From the NCBI GenBank assembly GCA_015680685.1, contig MNCI01035354.1, positions 492,324 to 556,323 on the forward strand: DNA of 64,000 nt, in the 5' to 3' direction. Of the stretch, positions 10,978-23,040 are shown piece by piece (position 1 is the first letter of the stretch; each line of letters begins with the position of its first letter). The notes under the pieces are model-generated. The model was not told the DNA's origin, searched no databases, and saw nothing but the letters and a program-made list of their open reading frames with translations. This stretch comes from Gnetum montanum (taxonomy: Eukaryota > Streptophyta > Gnetopsida > Gnetales > Gnetaceae). A program made the translations under genes and the position numbers.

Positions 10978-11547
10978 AACTCTGTGTAGAAAGTTTGGAC
11001 TATTAAGCAAAGAGATATTATAACATGCAACTTATGTACTAAAACAATGTGTGTGTGTAGAGATGTTTTTATGTAGCAAACATGAAAGAGAGGGGTACCC
11101 AATGGTTGATAATAAAAAATAATGCAAGTCTAATATGTACATGGAACTAATAAGAAAACTCACAAACACCTATTTGGATAGACTAGATAAAATGAAACAA
11201 GTTAGAAGACAACATTCCAAAGTAGGACATCAATAAGAAGAATATATAGAGTGGGGAAAGATAAAGATTCCAAATAAGATAGAACCTAAGCCCATTAACT
11301 TAAAAAATTACTAATTCTCTTGAATTTTTATTTTAAAATACTGGTAAATTAGTAATTATTAACACCAACATTAATAAGGAGAAAAAATAGAAGTTTATAG
11401 AGCTTATTAATAAATAGCCAACAATCTTTGCTTGGTCATATGATAAAATTACAAGAATTGATTCTTGTAAATGCCAGCATCATGTCTACATAAATTAGAT
11501 ATAAAATTGCATTGTCAACCACAAGAAAGATTGAATTTATAGGAAGT

Positions 11548-12335
11548 TGATGGGACACGATATACGAGATATCGCAGCCGTTGCGATATTGCGGTTTGCC
11601 GTCATATCTATAAATAAGAGGCGGCTCTCCCTTGTTTTCTCATCTAGATCTAGACCCCTAGGAAAAATCTGGTAGTTTTACCTTTCCAAAGATAGAATAT
11701 TTTCCATGTGCCCGCAATAGGAGCTCCAAAGTGAACGTATCTTTATTCGAGCAAATATTATACCTGAACACATGTTTGTATATGGAAATAAAGAAGAACT
11801 TCTTGGATAAACCTTGCAGTGCATGGAATAGGCTAATTAGGATTTTATTTATTGTTATTTACTATTTATCATTTACATGCTTTATTAGGAATTAAATCTC
11901 TCTCAACCCTTCTCTCCTAGTTAAGTGCCTTAGTACGACCGCTTCAAGCACGTGCGTTACGCATAGTGATCCCAGCAATGACTAGCGTTTGGTAACCATG
12001 GTTGCATTAGTTCAAGGTGTGAACGGTAAGTGGGAACAGATGCTGATGCTAGGTTAATTTAGACTTAGTTAGTTAGTTAAAGTTATTAATTAGTCTCTTC
12101 AACCCTTCACCTCACTAGCATAGGAGATAAAATCGAAAAGACATAAAAATCATATACCTCAGACTTACTTAACCGTACACCGTGACAAATACAAGTAAGT
12201 CTGGGAAGACAACGAATAATTAACCTTAAGTGTTCCATGAGGCATGTAGGCACTTAGTCTACGTAGTTTGACTGGATCACGCATGTTATGCTTGTATTCG
12301 TATGGTTGAGTGTAGGGGTACCTCACCACTCATCA
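11548..12335 (+). repeat. Element B, 5' LTR (788 bp)
   Basis: TGATGGGACACGATA...CACTCATCA. GATAT sub-repeats stand at 11559, 11568 and 11585, and the TATA box tctataaataagagg lies about 20 bp further on. It differs from the 3' LTR at many scattered sites, mainly transitions, so B is not recent but is much younger than C. Confidence 0.92.
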
Positions 12336-12336
12336 T

Positions 12337-12356
12337 TGGCGATTTTGCTGGGGACT
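12337..12356 (+). other. Element B primer-binding site (tRNA-Asp type)
   Basis: TGGCGATTTTGCTGGGGACT lies two bases after the 5' LTR end. It is the tRNA-Asp site with a few changes relative to element A. Confidence 0.85.
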
Positions 12357-12478
12357 AAGTGTTTGTGCGCTAAGTAGAACATAGGAGATCACTCACATCA
12401 TTGAGAGCTTAAATGAACCCTTAGGGTTAATTAAACGAAAAATTACATAACGATTAAATAGCACACCAATAAGACACA

Positions 12479-15400
12479 ATGTCTTCTTCTTCTTCTCACA
12501 AGAGCATTAGACCACCTAGGGATCATACAAGAAACAGTCGGCAATCTAAACACATAACCAAAATCCACTAGTTCCTCAACAATATAGGGTGGTATATACT
12601 CATCCCGATGAGTACATACCAGATTTTACCTTTATCCTCCATCAAGATGAACAGCTGTGATGGAGAGACTTGCAAGGTAACATCGTGTTACCTCCAGATT
12701 GGTTAGTCCCAAACATGCTCCTCCATGCTCTTGCACAGATCGACATGACACAGCTCTATGCTGAATACATTATAGGTGACTTTGACACAAGGGATTACCA
12801 TCCCACATCCACACAATGTATAAGGGACTCAAGGCATGAGAGCCAACATACACTGTTGAAGGGCAAAGAGGTCCCGCACGTCCTAAGTGAAATTGGAGAT
12901 GGTGAACCACTTATAATGGGTTCTCTATCAAAAGATGTTCTTCCTTCTAATGATAGTGAGGAGGTAGGGTATTAGAACCTACGCTCCATGATACACAACC
13001 CTGGTTCTGATCCCCGTGAACACCAGCTGTTTACTAATGGAACAACAACACATGACAAGGACAAGCACTTAGATCATCATCATGATCGGGGCTGAAGCCA
13101 TAGAAGAGAAGGTAGAAAACATCGTGATGGTGATGATTCTCCTTCTTCTTCCCCTTCTTCACATCATTCACCTTCTCCTTCCACATCTAGGTGTAGCCAT
13201 CAAGAGCATAACGGTGAGGATAGAGGTAGATAAAATGAGAGACCTCAACAAGAGAGTCGAGAGAGAGGACAAGGGCATGAACGAAGGGAAAGTAGGGAAC
13301 AATGTAGACATCATAGACGTCATGAAAGAGATGATCATGATGAACCCGTACTTTCCACCCGAAGCATGCTAAATATAACAAAGGTAGTAAGAATACCAAC
13401 AAGGTAATTAAAAGATAGTAAGATCAAGCACTTAGACATGAATAATATCCCACACTTCGAAGGGGGATACAACGCTAATCTACAACATCATTTGCAGGCA
13501 TTCCGCAATGCCTGCACCTTGCAGAACATAGAGAACGAGTGGCAAAAACTAAAGTTATTTTCCAGGACACTCATAAAGGAAGCAGAGAGTTGGTACCGGT
13601 CCTTAGAACTGGAAACCATTATGAGGTGGAGTACGATGTTAGAGTTATTCAACAACAAGTATCAAACGTACTCCAGAGTGTCTAACTTGTGTAAGCAGAT
13701 CCAAGGATGGAAGCAAGGTACTCATGAACCCTTGGATGCTGCCATGGGCTGATACTATGCATTGTTACATCATTGGCCAGGCCATGGTTACGCACAACGA
13801 GACCAACTTCGCCACATTGTAGATGGGCTAAGATATAAGACTAGGAGAACCCTTAGGACTTATGCCTAAGGGAGACTATCAGAACTTAGAGCCCATGAGA
13901 TTCATTGCTTGTTGGAGCAAGTAGCCAAACAAGAAGGGGAGCTATGAAAAAGAGAGAGCATAGAAGAATATAATCATGATCCCTCTCTTTGAAAGAAGGG
14001 AGTGAGATTTTGTGATGAAGAGGATGAGTCACCACTCAAAGAGTTGGTGAACAGGAAAACCTTGCTGCTTCAGAAGCTAACAACAGAAGTGGTAGCTAAG
14101 GTAGATGAAGTATGGAGCTCCTTAGACAGTAAAATTGAAACTATCCTAAATATTGTAGAGGAGTCTAAGGAGGAATGAAGTAGTAACAAGGACAAGAAAA
14201 AGTAGAGAGATTCAGGCCCTGCACGTGACAAGGGTAAGAGGAAAATAACTATCTTTGATGAGGTTGTGGACTCAGACACAGACAATGACGGTGGATGTGA
14301 GATTTGCCAATATGACCATCCTAAGGGATGTTGTCCAATCATCTCACATCTACAAGAGTCTGGGGTGTATGCACTTAACCCAAGACTCAACAGATAATAG
14401 ACACCTCAAAGGTTACCTTATTCTCAAGGTAACCCAAGGTAGTTCCACCAAATGTTGATGTACTATCCAAGTGGAACTCCCCCACAACCCATCGGACAAC
14501 ATCAATAGTGGCAATACCCACAGTCATGGGAGATGCCACCACTGAAACAACAGTACCCTTACCAGTAACCAGACCCATATGGATACTACGTGCAACAGCC
14601 GATTTTTCCAAGTGACTCCATGGGTCACACAACTCTCCAACGTCACTACCAAGTTCAGGAGTACTTTAGAAGGACTCCTTCTCCTCTAGGAGACGCTCCA
14701 TACCCATACCATCCTCCTAATCCATCTGCACCTCTTCCACCAGTAGTTCCCATAAGACCTCTTACTCCAAAAATGCAAGGGAAACTCCCCACTCAACCGC
14801 AGCAACGTAACGCTACGAGAGCCGTAAACATTCAACCTGCTACTGGTTCTGACACCCACAAAAATAGAAGACCTTTCTTCAGAACCAAAAGCCTAGAAAA
14901 GCTCTCACAACAACAAGCGGTTCATTCTGTGATCACTCCTCCAACATACAAGGCTTTAGAGCTCCCTTTAAACCAATATCAGAGCTCAAGGCATATAGTT
15001 ATGTTAACACATACTGTAATCGACTGGATCAAGGTAGGCCATCTTCTTAGGAAACTATCTGACCCTGGAAGTCCCTTAATCTACCTCCAAGTCATTGAGA
15101 ATGAACCACATAAGGCTCTTCTTGACTCAGGTTCTGGAGTCAACCTAATTTCATGAGAGATGTATCAAGCCTAGAACCTGCCCAAACTTAAGAAGAGCAA
15201 CATTCAACTAGAGCTGGCAAACTAGTCCATCATCATTCCCTTGAGATTGGTGGAGGATATTGTTACCATCGTGTGTGGTTGGTCCTACCCAGCTGACTTC
15301 CTAAAGATAGAGGTTAACAACAATGAAGGGGACTTCCCAATTATAATGGGAAGGGCATGGCTAAGCACAATAGACGCATGCCTAGGGATTCACGATCTTT

Positions 15401-15519
15401 TCTTGGAGATATCTAAGGTAAATATTTATGGAAAGATTGAGAAGAAGAAAGTTTCATGCATCACATACAGTGATTCATTGGGTGATGACATGGAGGAATG
15501 CTCGGCATCTCCTCCATGA
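12479..15519 (+). pseudogene. Element B gag-protease polyprotein (near-continuous, with stops)
   Basis: Start ATG at 12479 (MSSSSSHKSIRPPRDHTRNS), about 120 bp after the primer site. Order: a 12670-12975 segment; a Ser/His/Asp/Arg-rich hydrophilic tract (13000-13370); a capsid-like domain at 13438-13960 with FEGGYNANLQHHLQAFRNAC and ESWYRSLELETIMRW; then a possible zinc-binding CEICQYDHPKGCCP (about 14297-14340). A Pro/Gln/Tyr-rich linker (14460-14900) follows. The protease (about 15000-15519) has ALLDSGSGVNLIS, with an intact D-S-G, and DFPIIMGRAWLSTIDACLGI. Several in-frame stops and at least one frameshift stop translation. Gag packages the RNA and the protease processes the polyprotein. 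Confidence 0.85.
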
Positions 15520-17699
15520 AAAAGGTGTGCCTTTGATACTGTGAGACAAAGATGTCTGTATGTAGCAACCACACAACCAGTAGTAGATACCCCGTGGTTG
15601 ATAGCTATTCGTAAGAGAAACTAACAAACATGCATGGAATGAACTAGGGAAGTAACCCATGCCAACAACGAAGGCATAGATACCTTGAAATAAGAGCGTC
15701 GCCAACCTCCACCCCTTAATGTAAGAACATCAATTGGGAGAAGTTGGGCACTTCTATGAAATTCAAACAAATGTTCATTATTTTGGATCTCTCCCTTGTA
15801 ATTCAGTCATGGGGGAGATGGCCACCTATGCTAATCATTTGGGACCCTTAGTTCTTTTTAAGTTTTTTTTTACACATTTTTTTTACACATTTATGTTTTA
15901 CAAATTTCTTTAACTTTTCTTATTTTTGTTTTTCAACATCGTTATACTTTTCCATGTTTTGTGTGTGTGTTACCCATCTTGTAAGTTTGTCACCCAATAA
16001 GTGTTCTTCATGATGGTATGAACTGTGTTTCTATTGATTGCTAATGTTTGTTTTTTACCTTTAAGCCGTGATGTTGATACTAAGGTATGGTTCTTTTGAT
16101 ATGACAGGCAATGAATCCACTTCATCCATTCATCCACCAAGTTCTATGGTCTCTCTCGGCTTGGAAATGTACTGTCCCTTTCTAATAAGAACTATAACGA
16201 ATTGGTGACTGGGCACTTCTCAAACTAAGGAAGGACTCAAGGATTGAAAAGGGTGTGACTTCAAGGGAACTTGATGCATTTTTGTTGGCCATTCTCTTGG
16301 GTGCTTGGATGTTTTCTTCTTGAGTTTTCTTGCTATTTTGACGTCACCCAATCATCAGGAAGCTGAGCAATAAAAATAACAAAGTCTTTGCATGGTGTGG
16401 TTCTCACGTATAAACACATAAAAAAACACAAAAAAGAAAAGAAAAGTGAGAATTCAAAGCACACCCCTTAGACAAAATAATCTCTTGGGCTACAAGCACT
16501 GGTTATGGAACAAAAATAAAAATGTTCCCACTAACTAAGGCCCTTCTAGCTTCTCGTTCTCTCCTCCTTGTTTTGTTGGAATGGTAGTGGATCTTGGGTG
16601 GAGACATTCTTATTACTTCCAGAGGATGGATTGGCTGAATGCATTAATGCGAAAGTCACTGGAAGTGGTTTGTTTGAGGCCAGACTTGGAATTGGATCTG
16701 CTAAGTCACATTAATCATGAAATACATAAGGGGCTGTACACCACCTTGTTCTTGGGATTCCATTCCATTCTCTTCTCTCTATCCTCCTCTCCATTGTCCA
16801 CCTCATTGCTGGTTGTATCATTAGTGTATATTTTGGTTGATGCATTGTTTTCTTTTTGGTAAATTTTTGTGATTAAGACTTTAACTCTTGTTCCAAATGA
16901 CATTCCCAGAGCCTACGAACTCTTTGAATGTGGGTTTGTCTGGGCATTACGGGCATGAGCCTGCTTTGGGGAGGACCCACTAACATTCCTATTTGGTGCA
17001 CCAGTTAAATTCTTTTCCCTAACATTTTTGCAATCTAATTTATTTTGTTCATTTCTATCTTTACATCCCTTTCATCGATGTCATAGTTTTCTCTTTTTCT
17101 CCATCTTTCTTGATTCTTATTCTTTCTCCATTCTATCGCTATTGGAGGTTTGCTATTAGTCATGGGGGTACAGGGCCCAATTTTTTCGATTTTCTTCTAA
17201 CCCCTACACTTTCGGTAGTAATCAATATTATATTTCCAAACCCATATTAGCCATACCACAACTCAGCCAATGGATCTTTCACCGAAGCAAGGTATCAAGT
17301 GCATTATGATTCATTTACCCTTGCTAATATAAGACTGTGTTGTGTGTGTAGATGGTAATTATACCACAATGCATTGGATCTGGAGGGAACACTTAGAATG
17401 GACCGGTCCTGAAGTAGTTATGAAAGGAGCAAGATCATGGAGTGCTTATGGATGGACAACAAAAGGGGCAATCTTGGCATTGGCAGTAGCAACACTTCTT
17501 TCTCTCTCTCTTTCTCAGCTACCAAATAAGGCCTGATGTCAATGTAATAAGGTGTTCACTCTTGTTGTCATGAACACCAGTTTTGTCTTGTCTTGTAATG
17601 ATGATCTGTTCACATGTCATCCCATTAGTTCCATTTAGTTAATAATTCCATACCTTCCCAATATTTTGTAAGGAACTTGAGGACGAGTTTTTATTTAGT
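15520..17699 (+). other. Element B 3' region without recognised coding sequence
   Basis: The autonomous relatives carry reverse transcriptase, RNase H and integrase here; none of their motifs is visible in any frame. T-rich runs occur near 15850-15960. The phrase agtcatggggg occurs three times, at about 15806, 17159 and 17697, the last being the polypurine tract before the 3' LTR. The longest frames (16581-16862, 17342-17536) have no recognisable domain and I do not call them genes. Confidence 0.7.
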
Positions 17700-17709
17700 C
17701 ATGGGGGTA
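17700..17709 (+). other. Element B polypurine tract
   Basis: catgggggta lies immediately before the TGATGGGAC start of the 3' LTR, as expected for the plus-strand primer. Confidence 0.65.
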
Positions 17710-18525
17710 TGATGGGACGTGATATTGCATAGGCCACGATATTGCATCCCACACGATATCGTGTCGTCCCACGCGATATCGTTGTGCGTCATCATATCTA
17801 TAAATAAGAGGTGGCTCTCCCTTGTTTTCTCATCTAAATCTAAACCCATAGGAAAACTCTGGTAGTTTTACCTCTCCAAAGATAGAATATTTTCCATGTG
17901 CCTGTAGTAGGAGCTCCAAAGTGAACAGATCTTTATTTGAGCAAATATTGTACCTGAACACATGTTTGTGTACAGAAATAAAGAAAAACTTCTTGGATGA
18001 ACCTTGAAGTGCATGGAATAGGCTAATTAGGATTTTATTTATTGTTATTTACTATTTATCATTTACATGCTTTATTAGGAATTAAATCTCTCTCAACCCT
18101 TCTCTCCTAGTTAAGTGCCTTAGTACAACTGCTTCGAGCACGTGCGTTACACGTGGTGATCCCAAAAACGACTAGCGTTTGGTAACCACGGTTGCATTGG
18201 TTTAGGGTGTGAACGGTAAGTGGGAATGGATGCTGATGCTAGGTTAATTTAGACTTAGTTAGTTAGTTAAAGTTAGTAATTAGTCTCTTCAACCCTTCAC
18301 CTCACTAGCATAGGAGATAAAACCAAAAAGACATAAAAATCATATACCTCAGAGTTACTTAACCATACACCTTAAAAAATACAAGTAAGTCTAGGAAGAC
18401 AATGAATAATTAACCTTAAGTGTTCCATGAGGCGTGTAGGCACTTAGTCTACGGAGTTCGACCGGATCGCGCGTGTTACGCTCGTATTCGTATGGTTGAA
18501 TGTAAGGGTACCTCACCACTCATCA
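17710..18525 (+). repeat. Element B, 3' LTR (816 bp)
   Basis: Homologous end to end with 11548-12335. Four GATAT cores at 17721, 17738, 17755 and 17775 (spacing 17, 17, 20) are followed by the TATA box ctataaataag at 17799. It ends CACTCATCA at 18525, followed by the target duplication gaagt. Confidence 0.92.
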
Positions 18526-18530
18526 GAAGT

Positions 18531-20167
18531 TATCAAGCAAAAGCTTGAGAAGTTGTTGAAGGCATGATTCATCTACCTAATTATCATTAGTGAGTGGATA
18601 AGGTCACTTGTTATTATTCCAAAGAAATGTGGTAATTGAAGGATCTATATAGATTTCAAGCTATTGAATGTAAATAATTTTAAGGACCATTTTTCTTTGC
18701 CATTTATTGACCAAGTCCTACACATCATTCTAGGGCATAAATACTAATGCTTTTTGGATGGATACAATGGTTATAATCAGTTTTGAATAGCTTCATAAGA
18801 CCAAGAAAATACTACCATCATGAGTCCCTAGAGGACCTTCACATACAAATAGATGTCATTCGGTCTTTCTAATGCTCTTGCAACTTTCTAGAGGCTAATC
18901 CTTAGCATCTTTTACAAGTAGATTAGAAATGGTATGAATGTATTCATAGATAATTTTTCCACATATTTTTTAAATTTTAAACAAACTTAAGACTACCTTG
19001 AGCAAGTACTAAAGTGATGTGTTAAACCTAATCTTAAGTTCAATTAACTAAAAAGCCATTTAGTGATCAAAGAGAATATAGTTCATGGGCATAGAATTGT
19101 AGAACATGGGATTGAGGGGGATCCAAAGAAAATAAGGATAATAAAAAACATCATTTTTAGGCCATAAATAGTCAAATATGCAAGATCATTTCTTGGCCAT
19201 GTTGGATACTAGAGAACATTTATTGAAAACTTTTTGAAGATTACAATACCGCTCATATAACTTACCAAAAAAAGATGCATCATTTTTTTGGGTAAAAGAT
19301 TATAAAAAAATATTTGAGCTTCTAAAGAAAAACATTATGGAATCTACCATTCTACAAGTCCTAAATTTATTTAAACCTTTTCACATTATAATTGATGCAT
19401 CTAATTACACCTTGGAAGTCATACTTACAGAGTTGGATGATAGTGGCATGCATACTAGAAAAGTTTAGACATTGTGTGTTTGGCTATCCTATGTATGTCT
19501 ACATAGACCATAATACCATTTGGCTTCTTATCAGTAAACTAATAGTAAGGCCTTATGTTATATGATGGCTTGTTATCTTGTAGAAATTTGATTTGATGAT
19601 GATTGATGGAAAAGGCATTGAGAACATAGTTGTTAATTATTTTTTTTGGTTGTAGTGAAACAAGGACATTAATGAGTAATCTCTCTTAAACTAATTTCTA
19701 AATGAGTTATTATTTGAAAAATCTATTGCAATTTCCAACTCTATGAAAAAATCATGATTTGTAGACTATATTACTTATTTAACAATACAAGAGATTCCTA
19801 TTAAATGAGATAGAAAGAAGCAATAGTTTCTACATTAGGCCAAACCCTTCATGGAAATAAGAGGTATAAAATCTATGTTAATGCCTTGAATCAATGGTGT
19901 GTACTTGGTGAAAATCAATAATGTGTCTTCTATGACACACATTAGGGACTGTGTTGGGGCCACTATGTAGGTAGATGAATAGTCATAAAGATCCTTATGG
20001 TTGGGTAATTTTTTCCTACTTTTTTTAGAAATGTACACTACTTCACAAAGTCTTGTAAATGCTATCAAAGAGATGGTGGAATTAAAACTAGGTTTGAAGG
20101 ATCATAAAAATTCATTCAACCATTAGAACCATTTGACATATAGGGAATTAACTTCATCAGTCTTATT
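18531..20167 (+). pseudogene. Element C pol: reverse transcriptase, RNase H, integrase zinc finger (degenerate)
   Basis: One frame with many stops reads IKQKLEKLLKA, LVIIPKK, DFKLLNVNNFKDHFSLPFID and FLDGYNGYNQ. It then gives MSFGLSNALATF and NVFIDNFSTYF, where the YxDD box reads FIDN. HGHRIVEHGIEGDPKKIR and ARSFLGHVGY follow. RNase H follows at about 19360-19560 (FHIIIDASNYTLEVILTELD). The integrase zinc finger (about 20000-20110) shows FRNVHYFTKSC and CYQRDG, then LEPFDI.GINFISLI. Sequence stops being pol at 20168, where the LTR of G begins. Several stops stand where the family has Trp or Gln, fitting C-to-T decay. Confidence 0.8.
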
Positions 20168-20698
20168 TGATAAGGATACCACCTAGTCCAATGTGTCAAT
20201 TTTTAAATGTTGTGTGTTTTTATATTTATGTATATTATCTTTGTGTTTTGGCATGTTCTTGATGTGTTCATGATGTTCTAGGACCTATGGAAGCTTGTGG
20301 AAGATGCTTAGGCTTTAGAATGGATGTCTTATGGTTGATAGTGTTGGTAGGAAAGACATCTCCTCCAAAGTAAAGACATATTCTCCAATAGGAAAGATGT
20401 ATACTTCTATGGAAAGACATATTTGATATAGTGAAAACTTCTACTCATGAAAAAAGATGTTTTTGTGCAAGGTTCAATCTTAGGAAAGATGTCTTTCCTA
20501 GGCAAATGATGTCTTATTTGCCATTACTTCACTTTTTGGAAATACATCTCTACTTTTCTAAAACATCTTCTAAGGTGAACTTCAATGGATATATTTTTGT
20601 AATTGGATGCCAAGGAAAGATGAAAAGTTACTTCAAAGTATATAAATAGGCATCAAGACCTAAGATTAAGTGTGTGGAGAGAAAAAAGTGAAGATAGT
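20168..20698 (+). repeat. Element G, 5' LTR, first part
   Basis: Starts TGATAAGGATACC, comparable to the start of the H LTR (TGTAGGGATACC, minus strand, 28507), and shares ttttggcatgt and neighbouring phrases with it. The U3 holds about ten copies of a GACATCT/AGATGTC-like motif between 20325 and 20610. A TATA box, tatataaatagg, stands at about 20638. The LTR is interrupted at 20699 by solo LTR F and probably resumes at 21534 for less than 100 bp. Confidence 0.6.
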
Positions 20699-21533
20699 TG
20701 ATGAGTGGCAAGGTACCCTTACACTCAACCATATGAATACGAGTGTAACACGCGCAATTCGGTCGAACTCCGCAGACTAAGTGCCTACACGCCTCATGGA
20801 ACACTTAAGGTTAATTATTGGTTGTTTTCCTAGACTTACTTGTATTTGTCATGGTGTATGGTTAAGTAAGTCTGAGGTATATGATTTTTATGTCTTTTCT
20901 TTTTTATCTCCTATGCTAATGAGGTGAAGGGTGAAGAGACTAATTACTAACTTTAACTAACTAACTAACGAAGTCTGAATTAACCTAGCATTAGCATCCG
21001 TTCTCACTTACTATTCACACCCTAAACCAATGCATCCTTGGTTACTAAACGCTAATCATTGCTGGGATCACCAAGCGTAACGCACGTGCTCGAAGTGGTC
21101 GTATTGAGGCACTTAACTGGGAGAGAAGGGTTGAGAAAGATTTAATGACTAATAAAGCATGTAAATAATAAATAATAAATAATAGTAAATAAAGTCCTAT
21201 TTATCCTATTCCATGCACTGCAAGGTTTATCCAAGAAGTTCATCTTTATTGTTGTACACAAACATGTGTTCAAGTACAATATTTGCTCGAATAAAGATCC
21301 ATTCACTTTGGAGCTCCTACTACGGGCACATGGAAAATATTCTATCTCTGGAGGGATCAAACTACCAGAGTTTCACTATGGTCTAAGCCTAGGATGAGAA
21401 ACAAGGGAGAGCCACCTCTTATTTATAGACTTGGCGACGCACCGCGATATCGCGTACATGATATTGCGGGGGACGACCTGATATTGTGTAGGATGCGATA
21501 TTGTAGCCCATGCGATATTGCACCATGGTAACA
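20699..21533 (-). repeat. Element F: solo LTR of the A/B/C family
   Basis: A minus-strand LTR of about 835 bp with the family end (tgatgagtggcaaggtaccc on the plus strand) and a TATA box at 21419-21427. GATAT cores stand at 21446, 21460, 21480, 21497 and 21514. No internal sequence is present on either side, so it is a solo LTR left by LTR-LTR recombination. Flanking atagt / atagg may be a decayed target duplication (4 of 5 match); the outer few bases at the 21533 end are uncertain. Confidence 0.85.
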
Positions 21534-21639
21534 TAGGTTTTCCTTGTATCATATGTATCATAATTTGTTTTACATTTATTGAATGCAATGACATACATGA
21601 GTGTTCTTGATAATCGATTCATCTTTGAAGCTTATGATT

Positions 21640-22020
21640 ACATCACATTGTGTTCCATATGATATAATCTCATTGGTTAAAATTGGCATGAATTCTATTA
21701 GACATATCTCTAGAATTTCTCATGTAGAATTAAAGACTTTCAATGAAATGGAAGGCACCAAATCTTTGCTCTCTTGGTTGAAGATCTTGAATAATTACTT
21801 TAAACTTAAAGATATTGAAGATTGTTAAAAGGTATCATATGCTAAAACCAAAATTAAGGATATAACAAAAAATTGGTGGGAGAAAGAAACCCATGCTTAT
21901 ATTGTAAGTAATGGTTTCACTAAGAAAGATTAATCTCTTATGAAATTCATACTCAAAAAAATAATTTGAGAAGATTTATAGGTTAGAAGCAATTCAAAGA
22001 TTAAAATACTTAAGACTATT
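21640..22020 (+). pseudogene. Element G gag, N-terminal part
   Basis: Frames give FNEMEGTKSLLSWLKILNNY and FKLKDIEDC, then KVSYAKTKIKDITKNWWEKE and THAYIVSNGFTKKD. This is the capsid region of chromovirus-type gag proteins (the W-L...Y-F...I....K-V-x-Y-A.....G.A..W-W pattern). The frame has stops and is interrupted at about 22020 by sequence unrelated to gag. Confidence 0.7.
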
Positions 22021-23040
22021 GGCTTTTTAGAGTAGAAAATAATAATTTTTTTATTATACAATAGAGGTTTATTTTAATAAAATATAGGAAATTTATGGAT
22101 TGATGGGTAGTTGTAAGATTATTTTTGCCACAATCCATATCTATAGTTAATTTTCAAGTTTTTTCTTTGTCATTGGAGCTATATTGTATTATTTTTAGTA
22201 AACATTGCTTTAGTTGTCACACACACATATATATTCAAGGCATCTCTTAGAAATTTTCATCATGGAATCATGAGCATAATTTTTGTAATAATTTAACTAA
22301 TTTATCATTAATTTATCATTATTTATCACTATTTAACTAATTTCATTAATTTATCAACATTCCTCATTATTTACTCAATCTTGGAAGTTGAATATTCAGA
22401 ATTGGATGCAATTTTTTTTTTAATTATGTCTCAGTAATTTCACAATATTTTTTTAGTAATTCTAGATTTATTTGAAAGCTAGAATAGGTGGCTACATTTA
22501 GCTAAATTTCATCTTAATATTTATCATGATTTGGGAGAAATTCTCTTTACAATTTGGTAGATTTTTTGAGTTTGAAAATTTGAGCAGAATGAATGATAGT
22601 CAATTATTAGATCATGTGTTCCATCTCAAAACTATTTGATGTGATCTAGATTTATTTGAAAGTTAATATCTATGGAAATGTTCTGTTTAAATTTTAGCAT
22701 TAGAAACTTATCTTGTGAGTTTTTATTTCTCAAATTTGCACTACTAGAATTACTATGATTTTTGATAGATTGGAAAGACCATAATATAACCTCAACTTCT
22801 AGATATCTTTTGTAGTACTTATTTTTTTTTTCCAAATTGTAGATAAATTCTTAAGCTTTCCAAAAATATAAATTTTATCAAATAATTCATTATAAAGTTA
22901 AGATAACAAATGAATTCATTTTCTGCCTAAAACTCCTTCAAAGGCAACATGAAACAAGTGTTAAATAATTTTAGATGAATTTTTTCAAAGCCTTCTAATA
23001 GGCTAAATTTCATTGGGATATGTAGTAGCAAGCATAAAAT
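22021..23040. other. Unidentified AT-rich block inside G gag
   Basis: About 1 kb separates the two halves of G gag. It is very AT-rich, with poly-T runs and short repeats of atttatcatt near 22300-22350. I found no LTR ends, coding motif or terminal inverted repeat. It could be a decayed insertion or simply gag decayed beyond recognition. Confidence 0.4.

Larger units (their letters stand above)
11548..18525 (+). mobile_element. Element B: Athila-like gag-pro element lacking pol
   Basis: A 6978-bp plus-strand element flanked by the perfect duplication gaagt (11543-11547 and 18526-18530). LTRs of 788 and 816 bp begin TGATGGGAC and end ACTCATCA. Inside are a tRNA-Asp primer site, one long gag-pro reading frame with a few stops, and 2.2 kb without recognisable coding; a purine-rich tract precedes the 3' LTR. 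No reverse transcriptase, RNase H or integrase motif is present, so B must have depended on a relative for mobility. It inserted into the pol of its own older relative C. Confidence 0.9.
7041..20167 (+). mobile_element. Element C: old Athila-like Ty3/gypsy element, host of B and G
   Basis: Plus strand, same family as A and B but far more decayed. It has a 5' LTR (7041-7865), a heavily mutated tRNA-Asp primer site, gag (from 8005), protease (10470-10977), then the insertion of B (11548-18525). Reverse transcriptase, RNase H and the integrase zinc finger follow at 18531-20167. At 20168 the LTR of gypsy G starts, and no 3' LTR of C is seen in the window. Removing B rejoins the C pol linker to reverse transcriptase at the gaagt duplication. 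Confidence 0.8.

Noticed and set aside
20699-21533. F as the 3' LTR of element A or C.
   Set aside because: It is in minus orientation, unlike C; it is far from A, which has both ends accounted for, and no internal sequence adjoins it.
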